Shown one piece after another: positions 18,121 through 26,564 of a stretch of DNA of 64,000 bases. The stretch lies in NCBI RefSeq assembly GCF_014337215.1, contig NZ_CP060635.1, positions 3,481,501 to 3,545,500 of the forward strand, given 5' to 3'. The notes under the pieces are model-generated. The model had not been told where the DNA came from. It ran no database searches and saw nothing but the letters and a program-made list of their open reading frames with translations. Every line of letters starts with the position of its first letter. Positions within the stretch are counted from its first letter, which is position 1. A program made the position numbers and the translations under genes. This stretch comes from Wansuia hejianensis (GTDB lineage Bacteria > Bacillota > Clostridia > Lachnospirales > Lachnospiraceae).

Positions 18121-18156
18121 AAGGAGGCCGTTACAGTTGTGTAATGACCTCCTTTT
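18121..18156 (+). terminator. Terminator after rpoC
   Basis: AAGGAGG-C-CGTTACA pairs with TGTAATG-A-CCTCCTT around a GTTG loop, then TTTT. Confidence 0.8.
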
Positions 18157-18178
18157 ATGAAGAATGGGAGGGGAAACC

Positions 18179-18805
18179 ATGAAAAAAGTACCTGTAATAT
18201 TGGCAGTTGTGCTTGGTATACTGGATGCTGCCCTGGTGGCCGGCATTGTTCTGATGTTTCTTCAATCACGCGCCGTGGACAGGGCTGAAGAAGTGTCAGA
18301 TGAGACCTCTGCAGTCATAACGGAGGATTTTCAAAGCAATGATGAAAACTATATGGATCAGGATTTTGAAACCAGTTATTCAGGCATGGTGACCGCGAAA
18401 GGCGCTGCCTTCACTGGGACGGCAAAGCCTGCCAATGAGCCTGCGCCGACAGTAACACCGGGAAATGAGCCGGTGCCGGGGACTGAAAACACCGCAGGAA
18501 TGCCGGACAGCGACTTTATTTTTCCAAACAGCAATATCCGTCTGATTACCCAGGACGAGATGAACCAGAAGCTGACAGATAAGGAGAAATGCCAGCGGGC
18601 GGTCAATGAAATCTATGCCCGTCACGGTTATCAGTTTCATGAAGACAAGAATCCCGTGGACTATCAGTATTTCAACAGCAAATCCTGGTATCAGGCCCTG
18701 AAAAAGTACGAAAGCCAGGAAGAGGTACGGAAACTGTTCAGCAGTACGGAAATTGCCAACGTGGATGCTCTGATGGCGTATAAAGAGTCAAAAGGCTGGA
18801 CTTGA
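18179..18805 (+). CDS. YARHG-domain membrane-anchored protein
   Basis: 208 residues. One N-terminal membrane segment (about residues 5-28, no lipobox), a variable acidic/proline-rich linker (to about 110), then a YARHG domain (PF13308) with the defining motif EIYARHGYQF and a C-terminal FNSKSWYQ...VRKLFSSTE. YARHG domains are extracellular and of unknown function, probably involved in envelope or peptidoglycan binding. The ATG at 18179 follows GGGAGGGGAAACC. The stop almost touches the next gene, a zinc-ribbon membrane protein, so the two are probably translated together. Confidence 0.85.
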   Translation: MKKVPVILAVVLGILDAALVAGIVLMFLQSRAVDRAEEVSDETSAVITEDFQSNDENYMDQDFETSYSGMVTAKGAAFTGTAKPANEPAPTVTPGNEPVPGTENTAGMPDSDFIFPNSNIRLITQDEMNQKLTDKEKCQRAVNEIYARHGYQFHEDKNPVDYQYFNSKSWYQALKKYESQEEVRKLFSSTEIANVDALMAYKESKGWT

Positions 18806-18819
18806 CAGGGGGGAAGAGA

Positions 18820-20136
18820 ATGTTTTGCGAAAAATGTGGTAAGAAGAATGAAGACGGCAAGCGTTTCTGCCAATACTGCGGTGCTCCGCTGAGCAGCGGA
18901 GCTGAAGGAGGCTACACCCCTCTTGCCGCCGGCCGTCCGGGGGACAGGCAGACCGGACCGGGAAACACTGGCAGGAGAACCGGTGGTGGCGATACGCGGA
19001 GGAGAAAAAAGGCGTCCGGGACTTTTCAGATGAAGCCTGTCCACTGGATGGTTCTGATAGAGGGAGTGCTCCTGGCTGCTTTACTGATCGGAGGCTTTAT
19101 GCTCGGCAAATATCTCTATGGCCCGGAAAAGCTGGTGAAGGATTACGCGCAGGCCGGATTGGAAGGCAGATGGGACGAGGCGTATGGATATCTTGATCTG
19201 GACAGTGACGGGCTTTCTAAGGCCCAGTATCTCAATTCAAGAGCGGCCAGAGAAGATCAGGATTACACAGATCTTACAGTGCGTGAAAAGTCAGGGAAGG
19301 TGGACAAGGAAATCCGTCAGCTCGCGGCCAGCGGCGACAGCAGTGAAGACTTTGTCAATTATGAGGTGCGCTGCAAGGTGGAAGGTGAGACACAGAAATC
19401 AACGGTCGTAGCGGTGAGGACCGGCTACAGGAAATTTTTCCTGTTTGACGAATGGAAGATCGTTCCTGCCGGGCTTTATGGCGAAAATATATCAGTAACC
19501 GTTCCGGCAGAATCTGAATTATTGCTGAACGGACAGACGCCGGACATGAAGGAAGCAGATGCTGAGGATGGCACCTTTTACTCAGTGTATGAGATCCCAG
19601 CCCTGTTTTATGGTACATATCAGGTAGAAATCAGGCAGGAAGGCATGGAAACCTACCGGAAGCTGGTGGATTATCAGGGGAACAGTGATGCCTTTGATTT
19701 TTATAATGTCTATCTGATGCCTGACCGGGAGACGATGGATGCGCTGACAGAGCAATTTGCAGCAGATTATGGCGCCTTACTGGACAGCGCCTTAAAGGGC
19801 CAGGATTTTGATACGGTATCCTCCTATTTTACTGAAACGGCCCTGGAAGACGGAGCCGCCGAGGAAAATTACAATAATCTGAAGGATTCTGCCTATAGCA
19901 GCAAAAAAGAATATGGAATCACAAGGTGTGAGCTCAGTAATATAAACATAGAATTCGTAAGCCCGGCTGACAGCTATGTAAGTGAGCCCGGCGATGTGAT
20001 CCTGAGGATACACGGCGATATGACGGCATACTATACCTATGACGGCGAGACGGAAGAGGAAGAGACCGGGAATGACACCTGGGATATCCGTTATCACCTG
20101 GAGAATGGTGTTTGGAAGCTACAAGAATTGTCCTGA
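18820..20136 (+). CDS. Zinc-ribbon, single-span membrane protein (TcaA/YvbJ-like)
   Basis: 438 residues. An N-terminal zinc ribbon (CEKCGKKN...CQYCG, residues 3-24) is followed by a disordered Gly/Arg-rich linker, one transmembrane helix (about residues 75-97) and a large extracellular part. This layout matches TcaA/YvbJ-type proteins, with extracellular repeats that fold as small all-beta or NTF2-like domains; in staphylococci TcaA is linked to glycopeptide response. The ATG at 18820 follows AGGGGGGAAGAG, 14 bp after the YARHG gene. The exact role here is unknown. Confidence 0.8.
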   Translation: MFCEKCGKKNEDGKRFCQYCGAPLSSGAEGGYTPLAAGRPGDRQTGPGNTGRRTGGGDTRRRKKASGTFQMKPVHWMVLIEGVLLAALLIGGFMLGKYLYGPEKLVKDYAQAGLEGRWDEAYGYLDLDSDGLSKAQYLNSRAAREDQDYTDLTVREKSGKVDKEIRQLAASGDSSEDFVNYEVRCKVEGETQKSTVVAVRTGYRKFFLFDEWKIVPAGLYGENISVTVPAESELLLNGQTPDMKEADAEDGTFYSVYEIPALFYGTYQVEIRQEGMETYRKLVDYQGNSDAFDFYNVYLMPDRETMDALTEQFAADYGALLDSALKGQDFDTVSSYFTETALEDGAAEENYNNLKDSAYSSKKEYGITRCELSNINIEFVSPADSYVSEPGDVILRIHGDMTAYYTYDGETEEEETGNDTWDIRYHLENGVWKLQELS

Positions 20137-20142
20137 TTAGCC

Positions 20143-20171
20143 TTGACAAACCCGCTCTTTTCCGGTAGAAT
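20143..20171 (+). promoter_or_regulatory. Promoter of mntP
   Basis: TTGACA (20143-20148), 17-bp spacer, TAGAAT (20166-20171). Confidence 0.8.
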
Positions 20172-20177
20172 CCTTTA

Positions 20178-20328
20178 CATTAGCAGTTTATATAGAAATC
20201 TCCTATGAGGGAGTAGTTTGCAGGAAACTGTAGTAATATCAACATAATGATGCAGATCTGGTATTACTTTAAAAAACGAGACTCACAGGACCGCTTGGAA
20301 AGGTGCGGTCCCGTGGGTCTTCTTTTAT
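20178..20328 (+). promoter_or_regulatory. yybP-ykoY manganese riboswitch with terminator stem
   Basis: The leader contains the conserved GAGGGAGTAG block of the yybP-ykoY class and, after the aptamer, a strong GC-rich stem (GGACCGC...GCGGTCC, 20288-20311 core) followed by TCTTCTTTT. The class senses Mn(II) and turns on efflux genes; here it precedes mntP, a well-known partner. Aptamer limits are approximate. Confidence 0.85.
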
Positions 20329-20366
20329 GTGAGAATACCCCGCATCAGAAAGGATGAAACAAACAT

Positions 20367-20939
20367 ATGCAGCTTTGGGAATTACTTTTGACAGCCGTGG
20401 CACTGTCAATGGACGCATTTGCCGTGTCTGTCAGCAAGGGCCTGGCAATGCAGAAGGTAACATTTAAGAAGGCATTAACAGTTGGAATCTGGTTCGGAGG
20501 CTTTCAGGCACTGATGCCGCTCTTGGGCTATCTGCTGGGAACCCAGTTTCAGAAACAGATAGAGGCGATTGACCACTGGGTAGCATTCGTCCTGCTGGCG
20601 CTGATTGGAGGAAATATGATCCGTGAAGCCCTGTTCTCCAAAGAAGACCAAGAAGAAACCGCCGACCTGGGCTTTCGGGCGATGCTGCTTCTGGCGATAG
20701 CCACAAGCATAGATGCCCTGGCTGTGGGAATCACCTACGCCTGCCTGAAAGTAGACGTCGTTCCGGCTGTCTCTTTTATCGGAATTGTAACGCTGACCCT
20801 GTCGGCAGCGGGAGTCTTCATCGGCCATATCTTCGGTAAGAAATATCAGTCAAAGGCAGAGCTGGCAGGAGGAATTATACTTCTGCTGATCGGGACAAAA
20901 ATACTGTTGGAACATATGGGAGTGTTTGTGGCGAGATAG
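20367..20939 (+). CDS. mntP: Manganese efflux pump MntP
   Basis: 190 residues, six predicted spans in two related halves. Each half carries the acidic motif expected for metal passage (ALSMDAFAVSVSKG near the start and ATSIDALAVGIT around residue 115). It exports Mn(II) to prevent toxicity and is controlled by the upstream Mn riboswitch. The ATG at 20367 follows GAAAGGATG. Its final codons (GVFVAR) overlap sequence also found at the left edge of the repeat at 25000, so the repeat boundary may reach into the gene. Confidence 0.93.
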   Translation: MQLWELLLTAVALSMDAFAVSVSKGLAMQKVTFKKALTVGIWFGGFQALMPLLGYLLGTQFQKQIEAIDHWVAFVLLALIGGNMIREALFSKEDQEETADLGFRAMLLLAIATSIDALAVGITYACLKVDVVPAVSFIGIVTLTLSAAGVFIGHIFGKKYQSKAELAGGIILLLIGTKILLEHMGVFVAR

Positions 20940-21411
20940 TGGATACCCGGACGAAAAGCATCGGGAGACCTCCGGCGGCTGCGGCCTGCCGGGCAGACTG
21001 GGCTTCGGGTTGAAGGAGTTCTAAGCATTCCGACGGCTCCTCTCCGGAGGGACCGGGGTAAGTCGCCCAGAAAACCGATGTTTTCTGAGCTCCGTACCCC
21101 TCGAAAATTGTGCTGGAGGCACAATTTTCGCCCTCCTGCGAGGAGCCGCCGGAAAGCAAGAACTACTAACAACCCTGCAGAGGTCTGCCCAACAGGCCGC
21201 AGCCGCCGGAGGTCTCCCGATGCTTTTCTGGCTGTTCCAGACGGTACAATGGCGCTCGCCAGAGGTGGAACCCCGATGGTTACAGACGGTAGATTTCGGA
21301 ATTCAATAAAGAAATACTGGCGCCAATCGGTCACAATTAATCACTGATTACTATCAGAAACCATACCGATGACACTTTCGGAGAACCCGGGTGAAGCGTT
21401 TTAGATCACCA
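20922..21411 (+). repeat. Large palindromic element, copy A (+ orientation)
   Basis: The element begins with GTGTTTG (20922) inside the mntP end and GGATACCC (20941-20948). The outer stem is a perfect 35-bp pairing of 20954-20988 with 21193-21227. Further in are AGTTCT/AGAACT (21017-21022 with 21059-21064 replaced on the right by 21159-21164), TTCCG/CGGAA and CGGCTCCTC/GAGGAGCCG. Two distal hairpins follow: CAGAAAA/TTTTCTG (21068-21087) and a 12-bp GAAAATTGTGC-type stem (21102-21130). A 3' domain conserved with copy B runs to TTTTAGATCACCAGAAAG. The same fold is kept in copies B and C with compensating base changes. Open frames inside are arginine-rich and not protein-like. Confidence 0.85.
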
Positions 21412-21417
21412 GAAAGA

Positions 21418-21739
21418 GTGGGGGGAGGCGGGGCGGAACAGGGACGGCACCATGGATTTCTGCAGGCCTGATTAGTTCTGCTTAGCGGGCAGCAGCGCCG
21501 GAAGGGAGGGCAGGTATTGTGCCTCACGCACAATACCTGAAGGGCACGGAGGATAGAAAGACATCAGTCTTTCTACCGGACTTGCCCTGGTACCTCCCTG
21601 TAGGTGCTGATGGCCGCTTAGCAGAACTTCAGGCCGAAGCCTTCCATGGCGCCGTCCCTGTTCCGCCCCGCCTCCCCCCACCCTTTCGTCCGGGTATCCA
21701 AACCGCCTCCCCCCACCCCGACCATTTGGAAGCAAAACC
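21418..21739 (-). repeat. Large palindromic element, copy C (- orientation), joined to copy A
   Basis: The outer stem pairs 21418-21455 with 21644-21681 (38 bp, one mismatch), unrelated in sequence to the outer stems of copies A and B. Read on the minus strand, the inner core matches copy B: CAAGTCCGGT, a 9-bp TAGAAAGAC hairpin with a TGAT loop, CTCCGTGCCCT, then a 13-bp stem with a GTGAG loop. The right border is CGTCCGGGTATCC (ending 21703) plus a conserved flank to CAAAACC at 21739, as in copy B. It seems to have joined or inserted into the 3' end of copy A. Confidence 0.8.
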
Positions 21740-21765
21740 ATAATTTTCTTTTTGGATTTATGGCG

Positions 21766-21794
21766 TTGAATAATAAGTCGGAAAAAGGTATAAT
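21766..21794 (+). promoter_or_regulatory. Promoter of polysaccharide deacetylase gene
   Basis: TTGAAT (21766-21771), 17-bp spacer, TATAAT (21789-21794), immediately outside the repeat border. Confidence 0.7.
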
Positions 21795-21837
21795 AAGAAT
21801 TATTAATACTACATACGATGAAGTTTGGAGTTTAAGA

Positions 21838-22974
21838 ATGGATAAAGAGACACTTAGGAAGAGAATCAGGAGGAACCGGCGGAAGGCTATGCTGCAGAAT
21901 TGCCTGAAAGTGGCGATTTGTGTTGGGGCGGCGCTTGTCCTGGTGTCTGCAGGGTGGTCGGTGGCTAAACCGTTTGTGAGGAAGTCTGAGTGGCGGACGG
22001 AGGATGTGGCCGGGGCGTTGGTGAATGTTCACGCGGATGTTATGGAACCGGAGCGTCCGGATGGATCCGGAAAGGCCGGGAAAGCGGCTCTGGGTGAGAA
22101 TATGGCGGTACAGTATGACACTCCGGGGTGGCAGCTGAATGACAGGGGCTGGTGGTATGCGGCTGATGCGGCTACCTGCTATGTGAATGGCTGGTTGGAG
22201 CTGGAGGGGAATCAATATCATTTTGACAGCAATGGGTACATGGATACGGGCTGGACAGCAATTGGCGGAAAGGGTTGCTATTTTGATCAGAATGGCGTCT
22301 ATGATCCGAATGCGGACAGTTCCATGATGATCGCTCTGACTTATGACGACGGACCAAGCCAGTATACTTCGCAGCTTCTGGATATCCTGCAGTCCAATGG
22401 GGTGAAGGCTACATTTATGATGCTGGGCAGCAAGGTGGAGCAGTATGGAGCGGAGACGATTCCGAGGATGGTGCAGCTGGGCTGCACGCTGGGGAATCAT
22501 TCGTATGATCACAGCAACCTGAGAGAAGCAGGCCCGGAGGCGGCGCAGCAGCAGTTCAGTCAGACGGACGGGCTGATCGCGCAGTATAATAATGGGGTGG
22601 GAGCTGCGGTCATTCGTTTTCCTTATGGTGAGTATACGAAGGAGGAGGCGGCGAATACCGGAAGGCCGTGCTTTTTCTGGGATGTGGACACGATGGATTG
22701 GGACAGCCAGGATGCCAATGCCATTGCCAATGAGGTAATGAGCCATGTTACCGGAGGCAATATCATACTGATGCATGATATTTATCAGGAAACAGTAGAT
22801 GCCAGCAGTATCTTTATTCCGCAGCTTCTTGCTCAGGGGTATCGGCTGGTGACGGTGGAAGAGCTTGCCGCAGCTCGGGGATATGAGCTGGAACCGGGAG
22901 TTACCTATTTTGGATTTACGGATGAGGATATCGCTGATAACAGTGTGACCGATAAGAACCGCGATGATGTATGA
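21838..22974 (+). CDS. Cell-wall polysaccharide deacetylase with choline-binding-like repeats
   Basis: 378 residues. One N-terminal membrane anchor (about 22-43), then glucan/choline-binding-type wall repeats (GWWYAADAATCYVNGWLEL and YHFDSNGYMDTGW, about 105-155), then a NodB deacetylase domain (about 165-355). The NodB motifs are TYDDGPS (metal Asp), NHSYDH (two metal His), RFPYGEY, DVDTMDW and LMHD. It probably removes acetyl groups from peptidoglycan GlcNAc outside the cell, which confers lysozyme resistance. The ATG at 21838 follows TTTGGAG. It converges on typA. Confidence 0.88.
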   Translation: MDKETLRKRIRRNRRKAMLQNCLKVAICVGAALVLVSAGWSVAKPFVRKSEWRTEDVAGALVNVHADVMEPERPDGSGKAGKAALGENMAVQYDTPGWQLNDRGWWYAADAATCYVNGWLELEGNQYHFDSNGYMDTGWTAIGGKGCYFDQNGVYDPNADSSMMIALTYDDGPSQYTSQLLDILQSNGVKATFMMLGSKVEQYGAETIPRMVQLGCTLGNHSYDHSNLREAGPEAAQQQFSQTDGLIAQYNNGVGAAVIRFPYGEYTKEEAANTGRPCFFWDVDTMDWDSQDANAIANEVMSHVTGGNIILMHDIYQETVDASSIFIPQLLAQGYRLVTVEELAAARGYELEPGVTYFGFTDEDIADNSVTDKNRDDV

Positions 22975-23022
22975 GAGATGTTGTGCCATATTGGCCTGAC
23001 AGTTGAATAAGAAGATAAAGAC

Positions 23023-23066
23023 AGTGATGCCGTACAGCAGATCATTCTGTGCTGTCCGGCATCACT
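23023..23066. terminator. Bidirectional hairpin between deacetylase gene and typA
   Basis: AGTGATGCCG (23023-23032) pairs with CGGCATCACT (23057-23066), with an inner CAGCA/TGCTG helix, between convergent genes. No long T-run on either side. Confidence 0.65.
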
Positions 23067-23077
23067 GCTACGTACAA

Positions 23078-24904
23078 TTATTTCATGCTTTCCCGCTTAC
23101 GGAGTCTGGAGTCCAGCTGCCGTTTGCGGATTCTCAGGCTTTTGGGTGTAACCTCCAGCAGCTCGTCCTTGTCAATGAATTCCAGAGCTTCCTCGAGAGA
23201 AAGTATTTTGGGAGGAGTCAGGGTCAGGGCTTCATCAGCTGAGGAGGAGCGGGTGTTGGTCAGATGTTTGGTTTTGCAGACGTTCAGTTCAATGTCTTCG
23301 GCTTTACCGTTCTGGCCGATGACCATCCCTCCGTATACCCTTTCGCCGGGGCCTATGAACAGAGTGCCGCGCTGCTGGGCGGCAAATAAACCGTAGGTCA
23401 CGGATTCTCCGGATTCAAAGGCGATCAGTGAGCCTTGTTTTCTGTATTGGATGTCCCCCTTATAAGGGGCGTATTCATCAAAGATGGTATTTATGATGCC
23501 GGTTCCTTTGGTCATAGTAAGAAAATTACCGCGGAATCCGATCAGCCCTCTGGCCGGAATGGAAAATTCCAGACGGGAAGAACCGTCGCTGCCCAAGCTC
23601 ATGCCCTGAAGCTCACCCTTGCGTTCGCTGAGCCGCTGAATGACAGTGCCGGAAAATTCCTCCGGAACATCCACATACGCCAGCTCAATAGGCTCGAGAA
23701 GCTTGCCGCGTTCATCTGTATGGTATATAACCTCTGCCTTGCTGACGGCAAATTCATAACCCTCACGCCGCATGTTTTCAATCAGCACGGAAAGGTGTAA
23801 TTCCCCACGGCCTGAAACCTTGAAGCAGTCTGCGGAATCTGTCTCTTCTACCCGCAGGCTCACGTCGGTATTCAGTTCCCGGAACAGACGGTCGCGGATG
23901 TGGCGGGAGGTGACGAATTTTCCCTCCTGGCCTGCCAAAGGTGAATCGTTTACCATGAAATTCATTGAGATCGTTGGCTCTGAAATCTTCTGGAAGGGGA
24001 TCGGCTCCGGATTTTCCAGGTCGCAGAGTGTATCGCCGATATGGATGTCCGGAATGCCGGAAATGGCAACAATAGAGCCTACGGTCGCTTCACGGACCTC
24101 TATTTTATTCAAACCGTCGAATTCATACAGCTTACTGATCTTTACTTTTTTCTTCTTGTCCGGATCATGGTGGTTCATCAGCATGACTTCCTGGTTAACG
24201 GCAATTTTCCCGTTATCCACTTTGCCCACACCAATACGGCCCACATACTCATTGTAGTCAATGGTGCTGATTAACAGCTGTGTGCCGGCATCCGGGTCGC
24301 CCTCAGGGGCAGGAATATATTTTAAAATGGCGTCAAAGAGAGGAGTCATATCAGAGGAAGTATCGTTCAGATCCAGCATTGCATGGCCTCTTTTTGCTGA
24401 AGCATAGAGGAATGGGCAATCCAGCTGCTCATCAGAAGCGTCCAGATCCATCAAAAGCTCCAGTACCTCATCTACGACCTCATTAGGACGGGCTTCGGGC
24501 CTGTCAATCTTGTTGATGCACACAATCACCTTAAGGTCCAGCTCCAGGGCCTTTTTAAGAACAAACTTCGTCTGCGGCATGGCGCCCTCAAACGCGTCGA
24601 CCAGTAGGATGACGCCGTTCACCATCTTCAGAACACGTTCCACCTCGCCGCCAAAATCAGCATGACCTGGGGTATCTATGATGTTAATTTTAGTGCCTTT
24701 ATAGAAAACAGCGGTATTTTTGGAAAGAATCGTGATACCGCGTTCACGCTCAATATCATTGGAATCCATCACACGCTCCTGGACTTCCTGATTCTCGCGG
24801 AATACACCGCTCTGCTTTAACAGTCCGTCTACGAGTGTCGTCTTGCCGTGGTCAACGTGGGCAATTATGGCAACATTTCTTACATCTTCTCTTTTGGTTT
24901 TCAT
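23078..24904 (-). CDS. typA: Translational GTPase TypA/BipA
   Basis: 608 residues, the usual BipA length. GTPase motifs are G1 AHVDHGKTT (residues 15-23), G2 RGITI, G3 DTPGHAD and G4 NKID, followed by EF-G-like domains II, III and V and the BipA-specific C-terminal domain. It is a ribosome-associated GTPase involved in 50S assembly and stress adaptation. The ATG at 24904 follows GAAAGGACAAAGGTC on the minus strand. An extended -10 (TGCTATACT) lies at 24941-24949. Confidence 0.96.
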   Translation of the reverse strand: MKTKREDVRNVAIIAHVDHGKTTLVDGLLKQSGVFRENQEVQERVMDSNDIERERGITILSKNTAVFYKGTKINIIDTPGHADFGGEVERVLKMVNGVILLVDAFEGAMPQTKFVLKKALELDLKVIVCINKIDRPEARPNEVVDEVLELLMDLDASDEQLDCPFLYASAKRGHAMLDLNDTSSDMTPLFDAILKYIPAPEGDPDAGTQLLISTIDYNEYVGRIGVGKVDNGKIAVNQEVMLMNHHDPDKKKKVKISKLYEFDGLNKIEVREATVGSIVAISGIPDIHIGDTLCDLENPEPIPFQKISEPTISMNFMVNDSPLAGQEGKFVTSRHIRDRLFRELNTDVSLRVEETDSADCFKVSGRGELHLSVLIENMRREGYEFAVSKAEVIYHTDERGKLLEPIELAYVDVPEEFSGTVIQRLSERKGELQGMSLGSDGSSRLEFSIPARGLIGFRGNFLTMTKGTGIINTIFDEYAPYKGDIQYRKQGSLIAFESGESVTYGLFAAQQRGTLFIGPGERVYGGMVIGQNGKAEDIELNVCKTKHLTNTRSSSADEALTLTPPKILSLEEALEFIDKDELLEVTPKSLRIRKRQLDSRLRKRESMK

Positions 24905-24940
24905 GACCTTTGTCCTTTCAAATACACAAACTTCTCAAGA

Positions 24941-24949
24941 AGTATAGCA
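24941..24949 (-). promoter_or_regulatory. Extended -10 promoter of typA
   Basis: On the minus strand TGCTATACT forms a TG-N-TATACT extended -10 about 37 bp ahead of typA. The -35 is weak. The same GTGCTATACTT string precedes the dnaD-like gene. Confidence 0.45.
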
Positions 24950-24999
24950 CACTTTTTTCTGGTTGTGTAGGGGAAATGCCCGAAAAACTGCAAACTTAC

Positions 25000-25548
25000 G
25001 GTTTTGTGGCGAGGTGGAGGTGGATACCCGGACGAAAAGCAGCGGGGGACCTCCGGCGGCTGCGGCCTGCCAGGCAGACTGGGCTTCGGGTTGAAGTGAT
25101 TCTAAGACTTCCGGAGGCCACCCTCCAGGGGTACCGGGGAAAGTCCGGTGGAAGGCTTGATGCCTTCCATCCTCCGTTCCCCTCGCCCGCCGTGCATGAG
25201 GCACAGCGGACGCCCCCTGGAGAGCGGCCTCCGGAAGTCAAGAATCACTAACAACCCTGCAGAGGTCTGCCCAACAGGCCGCAGCCGCCGGAGGTCCCCC
25301 GTTGCTTTTCTGGCTGTTCCAGACGGTACAATGGCTCTCGCCAGGGGTGGAACCCCGATAATCTCAGGCGGTAGATTTCGATATTTAATAAAGAAATACT
25401 GGCGCCAGTCTGCCGCGATAAGCCAGTAATTACTGTTTGAAACCATCCTGATGACACTTTCGGAGAACTTGGGTGAAGAGTTTTAGATCACCAGAGAGGC
25501 TGGGTATCCAAAACGCCCTCCCTTCCCCGACCAATTGGAAGCAAAACC
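25000..25548 (+). repeat. Large palindromic element, copy B (complete, + orientation)
   Basis: The best-preserved copy, 549 bp. It is bounded by inverted GGTTTTG (25000) and CAAAACC (25542-25548), with inner inverted GGATACCC (25022-25029) and GGGTATCC (25502-25509). The outer stem pairs 25035-25069 with 25275-25309 (35 bp with one G-U). Inner stems are GATTCT/AGAATC, TTCCGGAGGCC/GGCCTCCGGAA (25109-25119 with 25226-25236) and CCTCCAGGGG with its complement; hairpins are TGGAAGGC/GCCTTCCA (25149-25169) and a GTGC-ATGAG-GCAC arm. About 80 percent identical to copy A outside the stems. No credible protein is encoded. Confidence 0.88.
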
Positions 25549-25633
25549 AAAATTTTTAGTTCTATTTTCTGGTATGGGTTCATACATATGATATAGACAA
25601 AATACCAACCAGAGGAAAGGGGAACTATCATTC

Positions 25634-26260
25634 ATGGCAGATAAGATTATTGAAAACAACCAGGTGTCCATTATGGGACAAATCGTTTCACAGTTTACGT
25701 TCAGTCATCAGGTATTCGGGGAGGGATTCTACCTGATTGATGTGATGGTTAAGCGCCTGAGCGATTCTGAAGACCGGATTCCGGTCATGGTTTCAGAGCG
25801 GTTGATCGACGTGACGCAGGATTATGAAGGGGAGTATATTCAGGTTTACGGCCAATTTCGCTCCTATAACAGACACGAAGAAAAGAAGAACAGGCTGGTG
25901 CTCTCAGTGTTTGCACGGGAGGTCAGCTTTGTGGAGGAAGAGGATGACTCTATCAAATCAAATCAGATTTTCCTGGACGGGTACATATGTAAGCCGCCGG
26001 TCTATCGGAAAACCCCTCTTGGACGGGAGATCGCGGATCTGTTAATTGCCGTCAACCGGCCCTATGGAAAATCAGATTATATCCCATGCATTTGCTGGGG
26101 TAGGAATGCCAGGTACGCTTCTGCGTTTGCTGTGGGCGGACATGTATTGGTCTGGGGACGCATCCAGAGCCGTGAGTATGTGAAAAAGCTCAGCGAGACA
26201 GAGGCAGAAAAACGAATTGCATACGAGGTGTCGGTCAGCAAACTGGAATATGTAGACTAG
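25634..26260 (+). CDS. Single-stranded DNA-binding protein-like (OB fold)
   Basis: 208 residues. Two OB-fold-like halves are visible: residues 1-100 (NNQVSIMGQIVSQFTFSHQ...VYGQFRSYN) and 105-208 (SNQIFLDGYICKPPVYRKTPLGREIADLLIAVNR, then DYIPCICWGRNA and VWGRIQSREYVKK). The second half matches the SSB signature (xPxxRxTPxGxxVxxFxLAxxR). It lacks the acidic SSB tail that recruits partners, so it is an accessory SSB or a PriB-like relative rather than the essential SSB. The ATG at 25634 follows AGGAAAGGGGA. Tandem OB halves could form a pseudo-dimer. Confidence 0.8.
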   Translation: MADKIIENNQVSIMGQIVSQFTFSHQVFGEGFYLIDVMVKRLSDSEDRIPVMVSERLIDVTQDYEGEYIQVYGQFRSYNRHEEKKNRLVLSVFAREVSFVEEEDDSIKSNQIFLDGYICKPPVYRKTPLGREIADLLIAVNRPYGKSDYIPCICWGRNARYASAFAVGGHVLVWGRIQSREYVKKLSETEAEKRIAYEVSVSKLEYVD

Positions 26261-26265
26261 AGTTC

Positions 26266-26294
26266 TTGACAAGGCATTGCTTTAATGTTATATT
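26266..26294 (+). promoter_or_regulatory. Promoter of dapA-dapB
   Basis: TTGACA (26266-26271), 17-bp spacer, TATATT (26289-26294). Confidence 0.8.
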
Positions 26295-26315
26295 CTTCTT
26301 AAATAATTAGCAGCA

Positions 26316-26541
26316 GTAGGTAGAGGTCGCGTGTTTCAAGATTAGGCGGTCGGATGTGTCAGGCACAGACGAAGGCCGCTGAAAGGGGAAGACGCCGAAA
26401 GGGTCAGAGGCCTGGATTCTGATTCTTGGGCATGGGCTGAAGAAGTTCATGACTGTCATCGAAAGATGGAGAGCTATCTGATTGAGTATGCATGGAGTAT
26501 GCGTATGATATAGAGGCGCCATTTTTTGGTAGCCTCTTTTC
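26316..26541 (+). promoter_or_regulatory. Lysine riboswitch (L box) with terminator
   Basis: The leader carries the L-box landmarks GTAGAGGTCGCG, GAAGGCCGCTGAAAGGGG and GACGCCGAAAGGGTC, then a terminator in which AGAGGC (26512-26517) pairs with GCCTCT (26532-26537) ahead of TTTT. Lysine binding is expected to stop transcription of the diaminopimelate genes that follow. Confidence 0.88.
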
Positions 26542-26564
26542 TACATTCATAAGGAGGAGATAAG

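Noticed and set aside
20940..21743. Several open frames of 60-160 codons on both strands within the palindromic elements
   Set aside because: They are arginine/serine/proline-rich, overlap the paired arms, lack ribosome sites, and recur only because the DNA is repeated; not treated as genes.
24990..25548. Group II intron interpretation of the large palindromic element
   Set aside because: No GUGYG start, no recognisable domain V, and no reverse transcriptase frame.
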